A stretch of DNA of 64,000 bases from Tetmemena sp. SeJ-2015 (GCA_027382625.1 JAJKFJ010022924.1:62001-126000), one strand, 5' to 3'; positions 49,697 through 61,660 are shown, numbered from the stretch's first letter. The notes: generated from the letters alone by a model not told the origin. A program made the numbers and translations.

Positions 49697-51675
49697 TCAA
49701 AGCATGAGTGCATCTCTTTGCAGTTCATTGAGTATGGTGTATGGGTAGAAGATCCTCTTCTTGAGTCTTTGCTGATTTTTGTAGGTCTCATATTCACTTA
49801 AGATCTCCTTTCTAATTTTCTTGAGTTGCCCCTAAAAGGCCTCATGATTTCGCTCCTCAACCTTATCTTCTAACTTATCAACTAAGAAGCGTTAATAGTT
49901 CTCCAAATCTCTCTGCATTTGGATTTTCTTTGATATGAGACCCTGCTTCAAAATATCTCTATAAGAAAACTCTTCAATATAATTAATTATACTGGACATA
50001 AAGTAGCATTAATCTTTAATCTTGAGAGTGCATCTAACTGAGAATAAGTTAATGCAAGCTGCTCTTATTAATCGCCACCTCCTCCTCCTCTACTGGTGAG
50101 CCCACTTCTTTAAAGAAAGCCACTATCATGCTAGCTTGAAGGCTTGGTCTGAGTCTTAAACTTTCCTCTTTCACCAGTCGATTGCTTAAAATCATTATCG
50201 TATCTCCTCGCACTGCTTAAGGCAGTACCAGGTTTCTGCGCCGTTTGAGACTAGCCTGGTAAGAGCATGCTAAGATGATTTTGATTCTAGATGCTCTTCA
50301 ATTTAAAAGAGGAGGCCTGCTGCTAAGAATTAATCCGTGGAGTTTAGAATCCAAAAGTTTGTGTATTTGAAGATTTCGAAGGTGAGCTTGCATACTGAGA
50401 ATAATGCCCTTAGGAACTTAAATTCTTCTTATTATAAGAAGCGGGGGAGAGAAACAATAAAATCATCAAGAAAAATAAATTCATTGAAACATTTTTTCTT
50501 GAGCAAAGCTGAAGCAATTGCCTTCTGCTTGATCAGTACAATGTTTATTTTGACCAGAAGAGTTTTCTAAAAGAGTTTGAATGAAAAAGTGAACTTACTT
50601 TGAAATCCAAAATTTAAATGCTTTGGTTTAATAAGTGGAGACGAGCCATCAGTAAAATCTCCAAGAGATCTTTTATGAAATGAGCTCCTTGCCTATGAAT
50701 CATCCTAATTACATTAGATCTGGCTTTACATATTTAAAATAAAAAGATATATGAATTGGCTGTCTTCAATACTTGATTCTTTAATCAGGTCTTATACAAG
50801 GCTGTACTTGATTGACTATTCCAGAGCGGCTAACATCCCTTCGTCAGTCTTGACATTAAATCTCTTGATAACTTCAGACAGCTTGAGTCTCTTTTTACCT
50901 TGTTTTTGCCTCAGTGGTGAGTTAGGTGCTGTCTTAGATGAACCGAATAACTGTTGCCTGTGAGTCTTAGCCCTCTTCGCCGAACTTAGAAGTCGTTTGA
51001 CTATGGCTTCTTTTTTCTCCCTCCTCTCTTCAATTTCTTGAACTTGCTTTATCTTCAATTCATTCTGCTTCGTCGCAAACTTTTGATCATTCTCCCTAAT
51101 TATCTTTTTTTAATTTCTGACTCTGCTAGCTATCACTTGCTACCACCTATTTAAAAATTATTGTAAATAAGCAGGGAAAGTCCTTACACTTTATAATCGA
51201 CGCAGATGGGTTAATCTGCGCTAGGGATAAGCTTGCCATCAAGTAACTCAGTCACCTTCTGTCTTTCCTTGTTTATCTCGTCCTAGCGCTGCTGCTTTAA
51301 TCTCAAGTAAGCTGCAGAGGGCTTATTTTAAGAGGGAGACCAAGGAACTTAATCCTCTCTGGTGGATGTGCTGTTGGTTTACTACTGCTATTGGTGGTTA
51401 GGATAATAAGAACAAGGATATATAAATAAAACGAAGAGACAGATTCGATTACAGCTTGATGCTGAAGAGAGCGTGGATAGATGAACTTCGCTGCATAGCA
51501 ATCTAATCCTAAGCACTGAAAGGCGAAGGACTGAACTAGGCAATTGAAACTGATCTTGCACCCAGAGTGTTTCGCTTGTTGAAGATAGAAAAGTTATTAG
51601 GGTTCGTAGAAATTGATTTGCTCAGTATTTGCAAAGGACTGGGCTTGTAACTTCTATGAGTTCTGCTCTCTCCAT
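49697..51675 (-). CDS. Unrecognised protein with coiled coils and Gly/Ser/Gln-rich middle
   Basis: ATG at 51675 (MERAELIEVTSPVLCKY), frame changes near 51640 and 51400, then RLKQQRQDEINKERQKVTEL and, across a 41-nt GT-AG intron (about 51143-51183), DYKVWQQVIASRVRNQKKII, followed by a long charged helix (KIKQVQEIEERREKKEAIVK) and a basic part. A 32-nt intron (about 50560-50591) leads to an S/Q/N-rich region (SNTQTFGFQTPRINSQQQAS; TSRGGGGGDQQEQLALTYSQ). The C-terminus is a coiled coil (DLENYQRFLVDKLEDKVEER; LKKRIFYPYTILNELQRDAL), TGA 49697-49699. The scattered FG and coiled-coil C-terminus recall a nucleoporin of the Nup54/58 type, but I do not claim it. Confidence 0.55.
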
Positions 51676-51809
51676 AGAGAGATGTAGAGCTTTTAGACTA
51701 TAGAGATTTTAATAAGCTATAAATCCCATTCTAACTTTACATAAAATATAATTTCTAGAACCTATGGAATACTTACTGGACTAAGAGATGGCCTAGAATT
51801 AAATAATTT

Positions 51810-52250
51810 TCAATTTAGAGTATATATGATAATTATTTTTGTGTGTGAATTCAATCGAGGAGTCTTTTGGATGATACCAGTATTTTCCATTTAGTCTTAA
51901 AATATTTGGCGTTAATATATCTCTGGCTCAAAGTGTAATCTGTTGATTAATATGAAGCTTAATCTCAGAGAAATAATTTATTGAGGATTTAAGATTATAG
52001 TGAGCTTTAATCTCAACCCATTAATTTAGAAACTCATTTATAGAATATAATTTAATTTCTCAACTCTCGAGGTCTGTAACATAAATCATTTGCTACTTCT
52101 ACGCTAAATATTTTCTCAATCAATTAAATCCCGTCTCAATGAAAGAAGCAATTGCTTTGATTTTTACACCATAGAGTTCTTTGTAAATGGATTTGGTTTG
52201 TGTATAGCAGAGGACCTAAAAACAGTTTCCAGAAAGAGAATAAAGAAAGA
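51810..52250 (-). CDS. Small unrecognised protein
   Basis: Minus-strand frames read NCFQVLCYTQTKSIYKELYG and VKIKAIASFIETGF, then one base over YLAQKQQMIYVTDLES, then after about 50 bp with TGAs and AT-rich DNA WVEIKAHYNLKSSINYFSEI and KLHINQQITL, and a last piece ending at TGA 51810-51812. The break between DLES and WVEIK may be an IES. Start not found. No family recognised. Confidence 0.4.
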
Positions 52251-52336
52251 TATGTCAAGCAGAGACTAAATTTAAGGGTTAAATGTTAATAAATTTGGCT
52301 TATAAATTAAATTTAAATTTTAAATTAAAAGTAACA

Positions 52337-52917
52337 ATGAGTTTGTTCGACCGCTTCAGAGGTTCCTCAAAGGCATTTCTTGTTTGCATTCTATTCCTCT
52401 AAATATTCTACTCTCTAATCGTCATCTTGCAAGCTCTAAGACGCAAGGGTGCTAAAGATGTAAGAGCAAATTACCTCCCTCATCGATAATTTATTCAGAA
52501 TCTTTTTCTCTTTCATCCCTGTTTTGTTATTATTTTGTGAAGCTCATCCATTTATAGAAAACTGTGGTTCTTCCAGGATTTATGGCTGCATATAAGAGAG
52601 TTTTCGAGACAGATATGCTCTACTCCTTCCTAGTATATTTCATGGCCATTTCATTAGGAGCTATGTATGAATTCCTCTTCATCTTTGGCTTCATATTGAT
52701 TGGCTTCTCTTTCTTGCTCACAATCGCTCACCTCAAGAACAATCGCAAACTCAGAATAGTGGAAAGATTGGCAACGTTGTCCTCACCATAAACCTTTTTA
52801 TCTACAACATTTAATCAAATGTTTTAAAGTTTGGTTTAGTAGCTTTTGTGGATATTTTCATAAGTGATCTTCACTTCTCAGATTTCTCAATTTAATGATT
52901 TGGAGTAAAGCGACTGA
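52337..52917 (+). CDS. Small multi-pass membrane protein
   Basis: ATG at 52337 (MSLFDRFRGSSKAFLVCILF), a first hydrophobic segment, then a 98-nt GT-AG intron at 52460-52557, then KTVVLPGFMAAYKRVFETD and two more hydrophobic segments (LYSFLVYFMAISLGAMYEFL; FIFGFILIGFSFLLTIAHL), a basic loop and a tail to TGA 52915-52917. Three predicted membrane passes in ~160 residues. Intact apart from the intron. Family not recognised. Confidence 0.7.
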
Positions 52918-53118
52918 TTATCTGCTAATAGTATCAGAGAAGATCTGATTGAGAGCTATATTCAAATTTTCAAACCATTTTATCAATAATTTTTCCACTG
53001 ATATGAATAAGCATTTGAATCCTCAAGCTTAGAAATAGGCTGGTTTATGAAATTAGAGTTAAATCTTCACATTTATTTTCAACTATGCGAGAACAAATTA
53101 TTGCACTCTGTCTCACAC

Positions 53119-56100
53119 TCAAATCAAATTTATTTGTTTGGAATAAAAAGATAATCTTTATTTTTACTGTCCTCTGATGAAAGTTTCTATTCTGTCTCTT
53201 TCCCGAAGCAATTAAGCTCTTTTGCCATCTTCAATTATATTTTCTCTGACTTCATGTGCTCTCTTGCCATCTTCGAAGAAGAGATTTAGCTCATCGTAGG
53301 GGTCATTACAGTTTAAAGACTCAGGATCTCTAGAAAAGGCAAGGAACAAGTTTCTTGGGTCTGCACGATCTACCATAGATTCAAGCATTTGCTTTAGCTT
53401 CCGTTTTAAGAACAGATGCCCCTTTATATATGAGGGGTTCGCTATGATAGGTTTGATCAGCACAAAGTAAAACAAAATTAATATTCAAAATGGAAAAGTA
53501 TTCTTAGTCATGCATGATGTAAAGCTATTCCATTTTATGCTTGCCTGGTAGTTTCTAATAGCAAACTTAATAAGTCTTTTCTTGAGGAAGTGGTGCGATG
53601 AGTACCCCTTCTTTGAAGCTATTGGCTACTCCATAGTTGACTTTAGTTATAGTGTCATAGTTTGCCTCTTCCACTGCAATATCAGGAGTGAATTTGTAAA
53701 TCAGGTATCTCTTTAAGATGAAATCTTTCAAAAACAACTGCTAAATGTTTAGAATTTAATTGACAATTATTGCAAGTTATCACTCTCTTCTTCAAAATTA
53801 GGCATCTGCAACAGAGGAGGCACTTTTTATTGTAGTTCCTCAGTCAGGAAAGGACACATAAGCAAAGGCTACGCAAGCATGCGATTGAATTCAGTATTGC
53901 TTTCTACTGGTTCAAACTTTAGAATCTCTTTCTCAAATTTCTCATGGAGATAGTAGTACGGATCGTTAGTTCTAACTTTTAACTTATAAGCGGCTAAGAT
54001 AAATTAATAGTTAGTTCCCAGCTAAATATCAGTTTGGTAGAGTATTCTCTTAACTTAAAAGATGGCTTGCTTATATGCTTAAAGCAAATGCTGATAGTGC
54101 TAAGTGCTAAGGGGTAAATGTGGTGGGTGCATGTCAATCAGCAATTTGGAGTAAAGACGCAGAGTGAAGTTTCTAAAAGGTGGGTCTGTGTCAATCTTCT
54201 GGATAATTAGGTTGATCAAATGATCCTTGCTGGTTTGATTCTATTTCACTTATAAATATTATCTGCATATTTTGTAGTTTATTATGAATTAAAATCCACT
54301 TCCTCTTCTTCTTAGTTGGATTGCTTTTTGAATTTGTAAGGGCATATTTCTGGCACTGCATTTATTATATCAGGATGCATTTCCTTGTTGTACTGAGCTG
54401 ACATAATCAACCCACCCACCAAAAGTAGCAAGTTATCGTCCTTAGACTAAAAAAAAAGAGGATTAACTTTATAAATTCTCTTACTCTTAGGAATGAAAGC
54501 AGGATCTCCTTGTTTTAACTCTTCTCTAGATTTGCTAAATGACCTTGTCTCTAAAAATGCGGTAACTTAAGATTTAAAGCTTACTATGTGATCTAGAATA
54601 ACATCCATCTAATCGATAATGTTGCCTTCATTTAAAGTTGGTAGTAACAAACTGTCATTCCTTCTATCTCGGATCGAAATGTAGTCATCCCCTTTCCCAA
54701 GAAGCGAGGTCCCAACCTTAAAACCAAGTCCCTCACTCAATCTCTAATGCTCCTCCTTAATCCTGGCCAAATCTTGTTCACTTACTCTCTTAAAAATTAC
54801 CTAACCTAAATATTATCATATTGAAACATTTGAATTAGCTGATGCAGCCTGCGCTTTAATTCTTCTTCCTTGAGATTCTAGTTATTGGAAACTTCTTTAG
54901 TAAGACAACAGCAATAAATATATATAAGCATCAAAATATATTTAGACTGATCTGTGAGGTGGTCTCAATTATTTCACTTATTAGAGCCTTAGACTACTCT
55001 TTCTCTTCCTCTTCCTCTTGATTCTGGCTCACTAATTTCTCTGGCTCTTCGTCTTATTATCTTGTGGACGGTTTTTCTATTTCTTCATCGCATTATGTAA
55101 ATATAAGAAACACCTTTTAATTCATTATTGAGAGTCTGTTTAAGAGATTTAAGGTTCCTCTCTGGCAAGATTCAACTCAGCAAGCTTGAGCTACTATTAC
55201 TAGTACTCTTCTTTGATATCTGCCAAGAAGGAAAGACTGTGCACTCCATATACTAAAAACACATCCATATTGTTATGCAGGTCATAGAACTCCTCCAAAT
55301 AAATTATAATCCAATTAATTCATTATATATACATATAATTATTCTAAAATAAATTGCATCTAAGTTTACTCAACGAGATTGTAGTTTTTAAGGTGCTTTT
55401 AGTTGAATTTAAGACAATAAGAAGAGGGATTTTTAGGAATTTCTTGTATCGCTGTTTGAAGTTTCTTAGGGATGTGAGGCAAGAAGATAGATGAGAAAAG
55501 GATGTTCACAAATTTAGAGTCCTTTATTATTCTGAAAGTTTGCGTGAGCACATACAAACAAGTGTTAAGGGAGAGTTGGGGCTTGTGGCGAAGTGTGAAG
55601 AGTGACTGCACCACAGTCGGTAGATAAGCGTAGTGTAGCAAAGCATTGCAAAGCATCTTATCCTAAAAATTAAAATTAAAATTATAAATCTGGTTGATGT
55701 TGGAATCCCCGGAAGCAAAAATATCCTGAATGTAAAATAGAGTCTCGTTTGAGTCTTCAGCATCGTTCATCATCAAATCTATTTGCTTCGGACTAAATAA
55801 TCAGAGTTAATTACAATTCCTATCACAAATAACTTACTCCTGCGTTAGAGAAACAACATGCTTGTCTATTTAAACCCAAAAGTCTCTGAGATAGCAAGCC
55901 AGATTTGCAAAGTAAGAGCAGTATGGAAGTCCCAAGAAGAGTTCCTGCATCTTGCTGTTCTAAACTATATATAGTATTCACACCAGTTCATGAAACAAAT
56001 AGCTTACTGTTGTAAATAGTTAGTGTTATAGTTCTGACGCTAGTGCGAACCATAGGCTCTTTATGGTTGTAGAATTTTATAGCAGATTGGTAAAGAGGGA

Positions 56101-56851
56101 ATGTCTTGAATTTGTCATTGAAAAATATGAATAACTGATTAAATTGATAAAGAATTGAAAAAGAAGTTCACTGTTTCCTGATCTAGCTTCAAAGTGAGAC
56201 TCTTCAGAAATGAAACATAGTAATCTACGAGCTCATCATCGTTGTTGAAATCAAATTCATAGGAGATTAGTTCATTCAGAAAAGAGTGCGCAAACATGTA
56301 GACTAAAATTATTGACAGTCAGAAGAAGAAGAAACATCTCGAAAAAATGAATTAACTTACAAATCTTCATCCGATCTTGAATGTTTTGGAAGAGGATGCT
56401 CATGGTCTGGATGAGTTAGATATTCACGAATCGGTTATTCTCCCGCAGAAACTTTGTGAATTACTCAAGCAAGTTCACCTCAATAAAGAGCCTACAACCA
56501 ATTTTAAGACTATCAAAAATTCTTTTGAATTTCTAGAAACCCTTTCTCCCTTATGGAAATTTAAACTTGACTTACTCAAAATAGTTGCGATCAAACTTTT
56601 CTGAATAGACTAGGAACTCTGCGAGGTTTCTGATCTTCTCCACCACTACTTTACGATTGAACTTATTCAACTCCACTGTCTTTCCTAGTTCGTGCATTAT
56701 CTTGCTTTAGAAAAGAGCGTAAGGCAAATTATTTTAAGTAAAAGTTATTCCAGCCTCTGATTATAAAATCAGACTTTCAAATTGATTTTAACTTTCTTTC
56801 CTTCTCACTTACTTGAGTTTTTACTGAGCATACTTTTGTTGGACTATCCAT
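53119..56851 (-). CDS. CLEC16A: CLEC16A (Gop-1/TT9-like), FPL domain protein
   Basis: CLEC16A works in endosomal trafficking and mitophagy. ATG at 56851 ([13 protein letters not shown]), an intron to about 56705, then [20 protein letters not shown] with [20 protein letters not shown] and [11 protein letters not shown], the FPL-domain start. Further: [40 protein letters not shown] with [45 protein letters not shown], and [20 protein letters not shown]. These follow the family order. The C-terminal part includes [20 protein letters not shown] and ends at TGA 53119-53121. GT-AG introns include one of 45 nt near 55792-55836. Two IESs (56126-56162 and 56469-56579) interrupt the conserved domain. 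Its 5' exons are repeated at 61680-62172. Divergent from the docking-complex gene with ~210 bp between. Confidence 0.88.
56126..56162. other. IES with 9-bp pointer, 37 nt, in CLEC16A
   Basis: ATTGAAAAA occurs at 56117-56125 and 56154-56162. On the minus strand, deleting one copy and the DNA between joins [11 protein letters not shown] to [20 protein letters not shown], matching the family. Unexcised, the frame meets TGA. No TA pointer and no GT-AG ends are involved. Confidence 0.88.
56469..56579. other. IES with 8-bp pointer, 111 nt, in CLEC16A
   Basis: TTACTCAA occurs at 56461-56468 and 56572-56579. Excision joins [10 protein letters not shown] to [14 protein letters not shown], the expected FPL sequence. 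The insert is open in this copy, but the second genomic copy has a 106-nt version (61795-61900) with the same ends and a different middle, out of frame; only excision gives the same protein from both. Confidence 0.88.
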
Positions 56852-57060
56852 TTTAAATTCTTTATAATTTCAGAATCAATTTAGAATATACTATTAGAAG
56901 TAATTAAATAAGTGGAAAGGAGAAATTAAATCATACAGATAAATGTGAGTGGCATATTTGAAATTGCTGATTTTGTAAATTAAAATTTAATTAATAAATT
57001 AAGAAACAACAATAAGAATATAATAAGAGTAGTATATTATCTATAATATATTTATTGAGA
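56852..57060. promoter_or_regulatory. Bidirectional intergenic region CLEC16A / docking-complex gene
   Basis: About 210 bp between divergent start codons, strongly AT-rich and repeated almost unchanged at 62173-62381. Presumed shared promoter from position only; I see no named motif. Confidence 0.5.
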
Positions 57061-57390
57061 ATGTCTCAGGCGTCGAGAAGCACATTGCGATCCGCAGGAG
57101 GGGCAGGGATGTACGAGTCGGAGACGATGCGTCTGTAGCGGGAGGTGGACACGTTCACTTAGAAGTACGAGCACGAGAAGCGGCGGTTGCTGATCCTGGA
57201 GGAGCAGATTAAGCAAGTGAATGCGGAGTTGGAGGACAGAGACAAAGCGATGAGCCACATCAAGCCCTCCCAACTGCAGGAGAAGCAGAGCAACATAAAA
57301 ATGAGGACCACCTCTAAGAGCGTCAATAATGAACGAGTCAAACTCAACCAGTCGAAGGCCAAAAACCAAAAGATGCGACAAGAGATAGAT
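57061..57390 (+). CDS. Outer-arm dynein docking-complex protein (CCDC63/ODAD1/DC2-like), segment 1
   Basis: The docking complex anchors outer dynein arms to ciliary doublet microtubules. ATG at 57061: a short S/R/G-rich lead, then a coiled coil (EVDTFTQKYEHEKRRLLILE; EEQIKQVNAELEDRDKAM) and the family block VNNERVKLNQSKAKNQKMRQ with EID. At this point homologues continue with LR(K/R)E. Here the sequence turns into AT-rich DNA with no such continuation. The missing LRKEL lies at 61307, after the same 11 bp (AAGAGATAGAT) that ends this segment. Glutamines include TAG/TAA but CAG is common, and codons are GC-richer than in neighbouring genes. Family call by pattern, moderately sure. Confidence 0.7.
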
Positions 57391-57866
57391 AATGCAGATA
57401 TTAAAAATTATATATCTACACTTCAATTTAATTTTCAAGTAAAATTTATGAATTTTAAAATTTAACTATTAGGTATTTGATTATAAAATTTCCTTATTAA
57501 TATTTTAGGAGGTCAATGTATAGATTACTTATATCTTGAGTAGTGCATAAGTCTTTGAATTAATGAAATAAAATTCTGATTTGAATTTTTATTTTTTAGA
57601 TTAAAACTGAATTTAAGATGAGTTTCATAAATTCTTAAAAACGAAAGCGTTTAATCCCTAAATCCTGTATTTAATTTGATGTTTACCTTTATAACTAAAA
57701 TAGCTACTAGTTAACAGACAGTTATCTATTAAAGCCAAATAATTTTAAATTTAAAATTAAATGTATGAGTTGAGCGATTTGGAGTGTTATGAGAATTTGA
57801 CTTAGTTATTTATGTGATTGAGATATTATTGATTACTTTAGATGAATCGCATTGAAATGAGTGGTT

Positions 57867-58186
57867 TCATTAAGGGTTTAAGCTCTAATAGCTAAGAATT
57901 CTGTAATTATTAAAATAACTTACTGCATCACAACAATCTTCAATATGTCGTCCACACACCTTTCAATTTCTGACTAATTCGATTTCAAATTTTCTGCCTC
58001 CCCTTCAACTACCAATTAAGATTTTTCTGGCTTCTCAGATATAGCCACCTCAGATCCAAATACATCTTAGATGAATGGAAATATGAGACGCTGTTCTGAA
58101 GAAGAATTCTGCATTTGGAAAGATAACTTCCTCAATGGAGAAAGCTCATCTCCTATAAATAGTCCATCACGCTCATCACATCCCAT
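57867..58186 (-). CDS. Small acidic protein, complete
   Basis: ATG at 58186 (MGCDERDGLFIGDELSPLRK), ~88 codons, a 23-nt GT-AG intron (57901-57923), then a short last exon to TGA 57867-57869; total ~98 residues (SEIERCVDDILKIVVMQ at the exon junction). No frame change. Present in the second copy at 63188-63507 with the intron and reading frame kept, which supports a real gene. Function unknown. It lies inside the 3.9 kb insert. Confidence 0.65.
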
Positions 58187-58594
58187 CTTTGAAACAATAA
58201 TCTTTAATTATTTTTAAACTATCAAAAAAACAAAAGTTGCAAAATTTAAATTGTTTAAGCAATTTTTTTTAGAAATGCTTGTTTTAAATAATTTTTGTTA
58301 AAGCAAATTGACTTTGGAAAGATGAAAAAATTAAATTGAGGGAGAAAGATGATGATAATGCCTAAAACAATTTGAATATTTCTTTCTAAAAAAAACTTAA
58401 AAAGAATCGACTATCTGCATTTTAAGCACTAGCTCACACTTTTTATTGCTATCTTTAGTATTTAATAATACTAATTCAGTTTAGTCAGTTATGTTTACTT
58501 AAAATAGTATTGTATTATTTAAACAAGAAGGGCTCTCCTGAAATCCCAAGATTAGTAATTGGTAACTGTTTATTCTGAGTCAGATGATGTTCTC

Positions 58595-60394
58595 ATGATG
58601 GGAACAGCACCAAATCCAGAAAGAGTAGGGACAGTCTTATTTACTGATGGTAAACAAAAACATATTTAATACTTTTCAGGCATGACGTCACGAGATGACT
58701 TGGCTGATTCCTGTTTAAAACCCAATTCTTTCGGACCTTCATCGACTGATAAAAAAGATGGTCCAATTAGTTTTCAATTTTCTCCCTCCAACAAAATTAA
58801 AAACTTTCATTTTTTTAAAAGTACTTTATAAAAATAAAATTTAATATCTATTAAAATAAAACTAAAATCTCATAACCCATATTATAAGCTTATAATTAGT
58901 AGATATTTTTTTAATATAGATTTTATAAAAGTAATCAACATTCAAACAGACTATACTCTGCATCCAGATTTGCTTTAATAAGGTAGTGAAGATTTAAATA
59001 ATGAATCCCGAATAAGTAATATGTTTATTGGTATTTTTATTAATATAATTACGTTATAATTTAAAGATTGGGGATTCCACAAGAATGCCCCCTTCCCTGA
59101 ACCTAGCTTGGAAGATATTTATTACTTAGTGATAGGGCCCAAATTGTCAAATGTTGAAATTGAGTAGGCTAGTGAGGCTATAGTAGAGAAGTAGGAAGAA
59201 AATATTGAAATGGAAGCACCTGAATAGCCTCTATGCAAAGTTGAGAAGAAGGGTAAGAATTATAACAGAGGGATCAATTTTAAAAAGCTAACCTGTTCTC
59301 ATTGCAAACTCTGTCAGGAATTTAGGGAAAAATTCACAAACAAAACCAAGGACTTAGATGATAAATCTTGCAAAGAGTTTCGCGAAGTCTCATAAAGCGA
59401 TTTTTTTAAATTATTTTTGTTGTCTTGAAGATACTAGCCCGCTAAATTATCACTGCAACTCAAAGAGTTTGTAACTCCTAGCAAAACTCTTACAAGGCTT
59501 TAAAAAAACTAGAAGGTTTAAAAAAACTAGAGGGATTAGAGTAGTATTTTTCCTTCCAGAGGGAGGTGTAGGAGCGATTTAAAGGCTAGGGCAGTTTCGA
59601 AGATGAAGTGTTTTTTAAGAAGCTAGAAGTAGAAAATGCCACTGATGAAAAGAAGCAACTGTTATTTATAATAAATTAAAACTCTTAGCTCAGTTGAATA
59701 TTATATTGACAAAGCTCTAGACAAATTCAGTTGAGGCAGTTTTCCCACTTTTACTCCTTATCTCTAATAAATGGGAATTCGCCTTTCAAAAAATCCTACC
59801 TTGCTTAAGGTAGAAGTTTAAGGGAAAAAAAGGGTATCGAAGTGCAATAAAATGCCTCGAACATAAGGCCTTGCAAGTTTAGATCCTGAAAGAATAGGAA
59901 ATTCTTTTTTAATAACTCTTTTATAAGGAAGAGAGTTTTATATAAAATGGCGAGGCTCATTGATAAAGAATAATAAGAGGGGAGATAAAGTTCAGAAGAA
60001 GAACGTGGAGTCATACTTAGGAAATTATTCCTCACTAAAACTCATGAGATATTGCCAGGGCTTTGTTCTTCCCTCACTTCAGAAAAAGAAAAGGCAAAAG
60101 CAAAGGCCTGCTCAAATAGAAAAAATCCTAAGATCTCAAAGTGAAGATCATTCATTCCTTCACTATTGTTTATAAAATAGGTTGGGAAAAATAAATTGTG
60201 AAATGCTAATTTATTAGAGACTCATCGTATTTAAAATCAATATAATTTGCTTCGAACAAGCAAAAATTAGAAGCTCAAAATAATCCGTAATTATTTTGCT
60301 AATTGTCTATGATCTATGCCATATTTGTATAATAATTCACCTCTCAATTTTAATTTAATATGGAACGATTTGTTTAGAGTAATCTAATGTCTGA
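58595..60394 (+). CDS. Unrecognised protein with Cys/His cluster and coiled coil
   Basis: ATG at 58595 (MMGTAPNPERVGTVLFTD), a 30-nt GT-AG intron (58650-58679), then an open frame of ~750 bp crossing an AT-rich part (about 58790-59060 may hold an IES). A recognisable cluster is KKLTCSHCKLCQEF followed by DDKSCKEFREV, which could bind zinc. After a frame change near 59430-59500 comes a coiled coil with a short internal repeat (KALKKLEGLKKLEGLEQYF) and FQREVQERFKGQGSFEDEVF. The C-terminal piece (SLKLMRYCQGFVLPSLQKKK) is in yet another frame; last TGA 60392-60394. Lies inside the 3.9 kb insert. The first exon is also present in the second copy (63916 on). Confidence 0.5.
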
Positions 60395-61260
60395 ATCCAA
60401 ATATTTTTTTTATATTTTGGTAAGGAAGCGATAATGGTCCCACATCTGAATTTATTTACTAAATCTGAACAAAAATATGTATTATCCTCTTATCTCTATT
60501 TCCTGTAAGTTTAAAAATTAATATAAAAATTCCTGGATTATTTTTCACAAAAATTTGGCATTAAAGACAGTATAAAGTTAAGAATTAGTGAGATTATAAA
60601 GTGAAGTTTGATTGCTTCCCTATAAAATATCACCATTAAAATAAGAGTTAATGACTTTAAGAATTTTTAGAGACTAGAATAAGAAAAGCATATGCTCTAA
60701 ATTTAAATTAATTTATACTGAAAATTTAATGAATTGTATTTCTGAGTGAGAAAATGCTAAATTAGCTAGGATAAACAAAATTAAAAAACCTACATAAAAA
60801 GTAATTATATAAAATACAGAATTTATACTTAATGTTTCATTATTTGTTATAACTATGATTTGATTAACCTATAAATTCTCAGCTTTAATGCAATGGCTCC
60901 TAATTATTAAACGGCGCTAAGACGCAATAAGTGTCAATTGATAAGGACTCGAATTTGACAGTTCACTCAGCTAACTCATTTTGTGTATGAGTAAGCAGTC
61001 TAAACTTTAGGATTCTTGAACTTCTCATCTTACATTTGATAATTAGGATACTCAATATCATTTAATAGGTCTAGCCCAAGAAAGAAAATAGTGCGAAAGA
61101 CCAAAAACTCTTAGCATTACAAAGAGAGGTAATCGCACTCAATATATTAAACCTATTACTCAAAATATCGCTATAATAAACATTTATATTTCTCCTCCTC
61201 TTATTATATATCTGTCTCTCTTTATCTCTCTATCCTCATTTCAAATATCTCTTCGCTCTT
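60395..61260. other. AT-rich non-coding DNA
   Basis: About 870 bp inside the 3.9 kb insert. No open frame or RNA gene I can support; the last 130 bp are pyrimidine-rich (TCTCTCTTTATCTCTC). Confidence 0.45.
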
Positions 61261-61295
61261 ATTCTCATTTCAGTCTAATTTGTCAACAAATCTTA

Positions 61296-61660
61296 AAGAG
61301 ATAGATGTTTTGAGGAAGGAGTTGACCTCAGCAACTGGAGAATTCACAGGTTAAAAGAAATATAGCCAGAGCCAGAAAAGAGTAGCAAGCTTAGAATAAG
61401 GAGTACGTGGTTGGCAAGAAAGTGAGTGAGGAGGCCACCAACTAAATCATTGCCCTCAGAGCAAAGCACGAAGAGGAGAAGGAGAGATTCGAGATAGAGA
61501 TTTAAAAGTTGCAGAAGCGACTCAAGGAAAAAGATGAAGTCATTAAGTTTGATGATAAAAACTTCGACCAGTCTTACTCCCATGCCAAGGACAAGACCAA
61601 GACATCTGACTTCGCCAATCCAGTCGCTATCATCAAGCTCAGGCTCACTAAAATTGAAGA
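61296..61660 (+). CDS. Docking-complex gene, segment 2
   Basis: Continues segment 1: EIDVLRKELTSATGEFTGQK, QSQKRVASLEQ, then after a single-base shift near 61398 NKEYVVGKKVSEEATNQIIA and a coiled coil (LRAKHEEEKERFEIEIQKLQ; KRLKEKDEVIKFDDKNF). The EEATNQI...HEEEKERFEIE pattern follows the family's second coil. Coding ends near 61660 where the duplicated block begins, so segment 3 is not adjacent. No stop is expected here. Confidence 0.65.

Larger units (their letters stand above)
56352..58679. repeat. Tandem duplication, first copy
   Basis: Matches 61678-64000 in the same orientation, offset 5321-5326 bp. Contains the 5' exons of CLEC16A, the first docking-complex segment, a small gene and the start of another gene. 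The match continues to the window edge, so its true length is unknown. Coding parts differ by scattered, mostly silent changes; the IES interior differs more. Confidence 0.9.
57391..61306. other. 3.9 kb insert with 11-bp pointer between docking-gene segments, containing two genes
   Basis: AAGAGATAGAT is found at 57380-57390 and 61296-61306. Removing 3,916 bp (one repeat copy plus the DNA between) fuses KNQKMRQEID to VLRKELTSATGEF in frame, the conserved order. Inside lie a small gene (57867-58186, minus) and a larger gene (58595-60394, plus), each with its own introns, and AT-rich DNA without genes at 57391-57866 and 60395-61260. So the insert is either a very large IES with resident genes or a locus in which genes are nested. 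A splice-acceptor-like TTCTCATTTCAG just before segment 2 is an alternative explanation. Confidence 0.65.

Noticed and set aside
57052..57438. Leu-rich minus-strand ORFs over the docking-complex segment (also 62373-62759)
   Set aside because: Antisense of a coiled-coil coding region.
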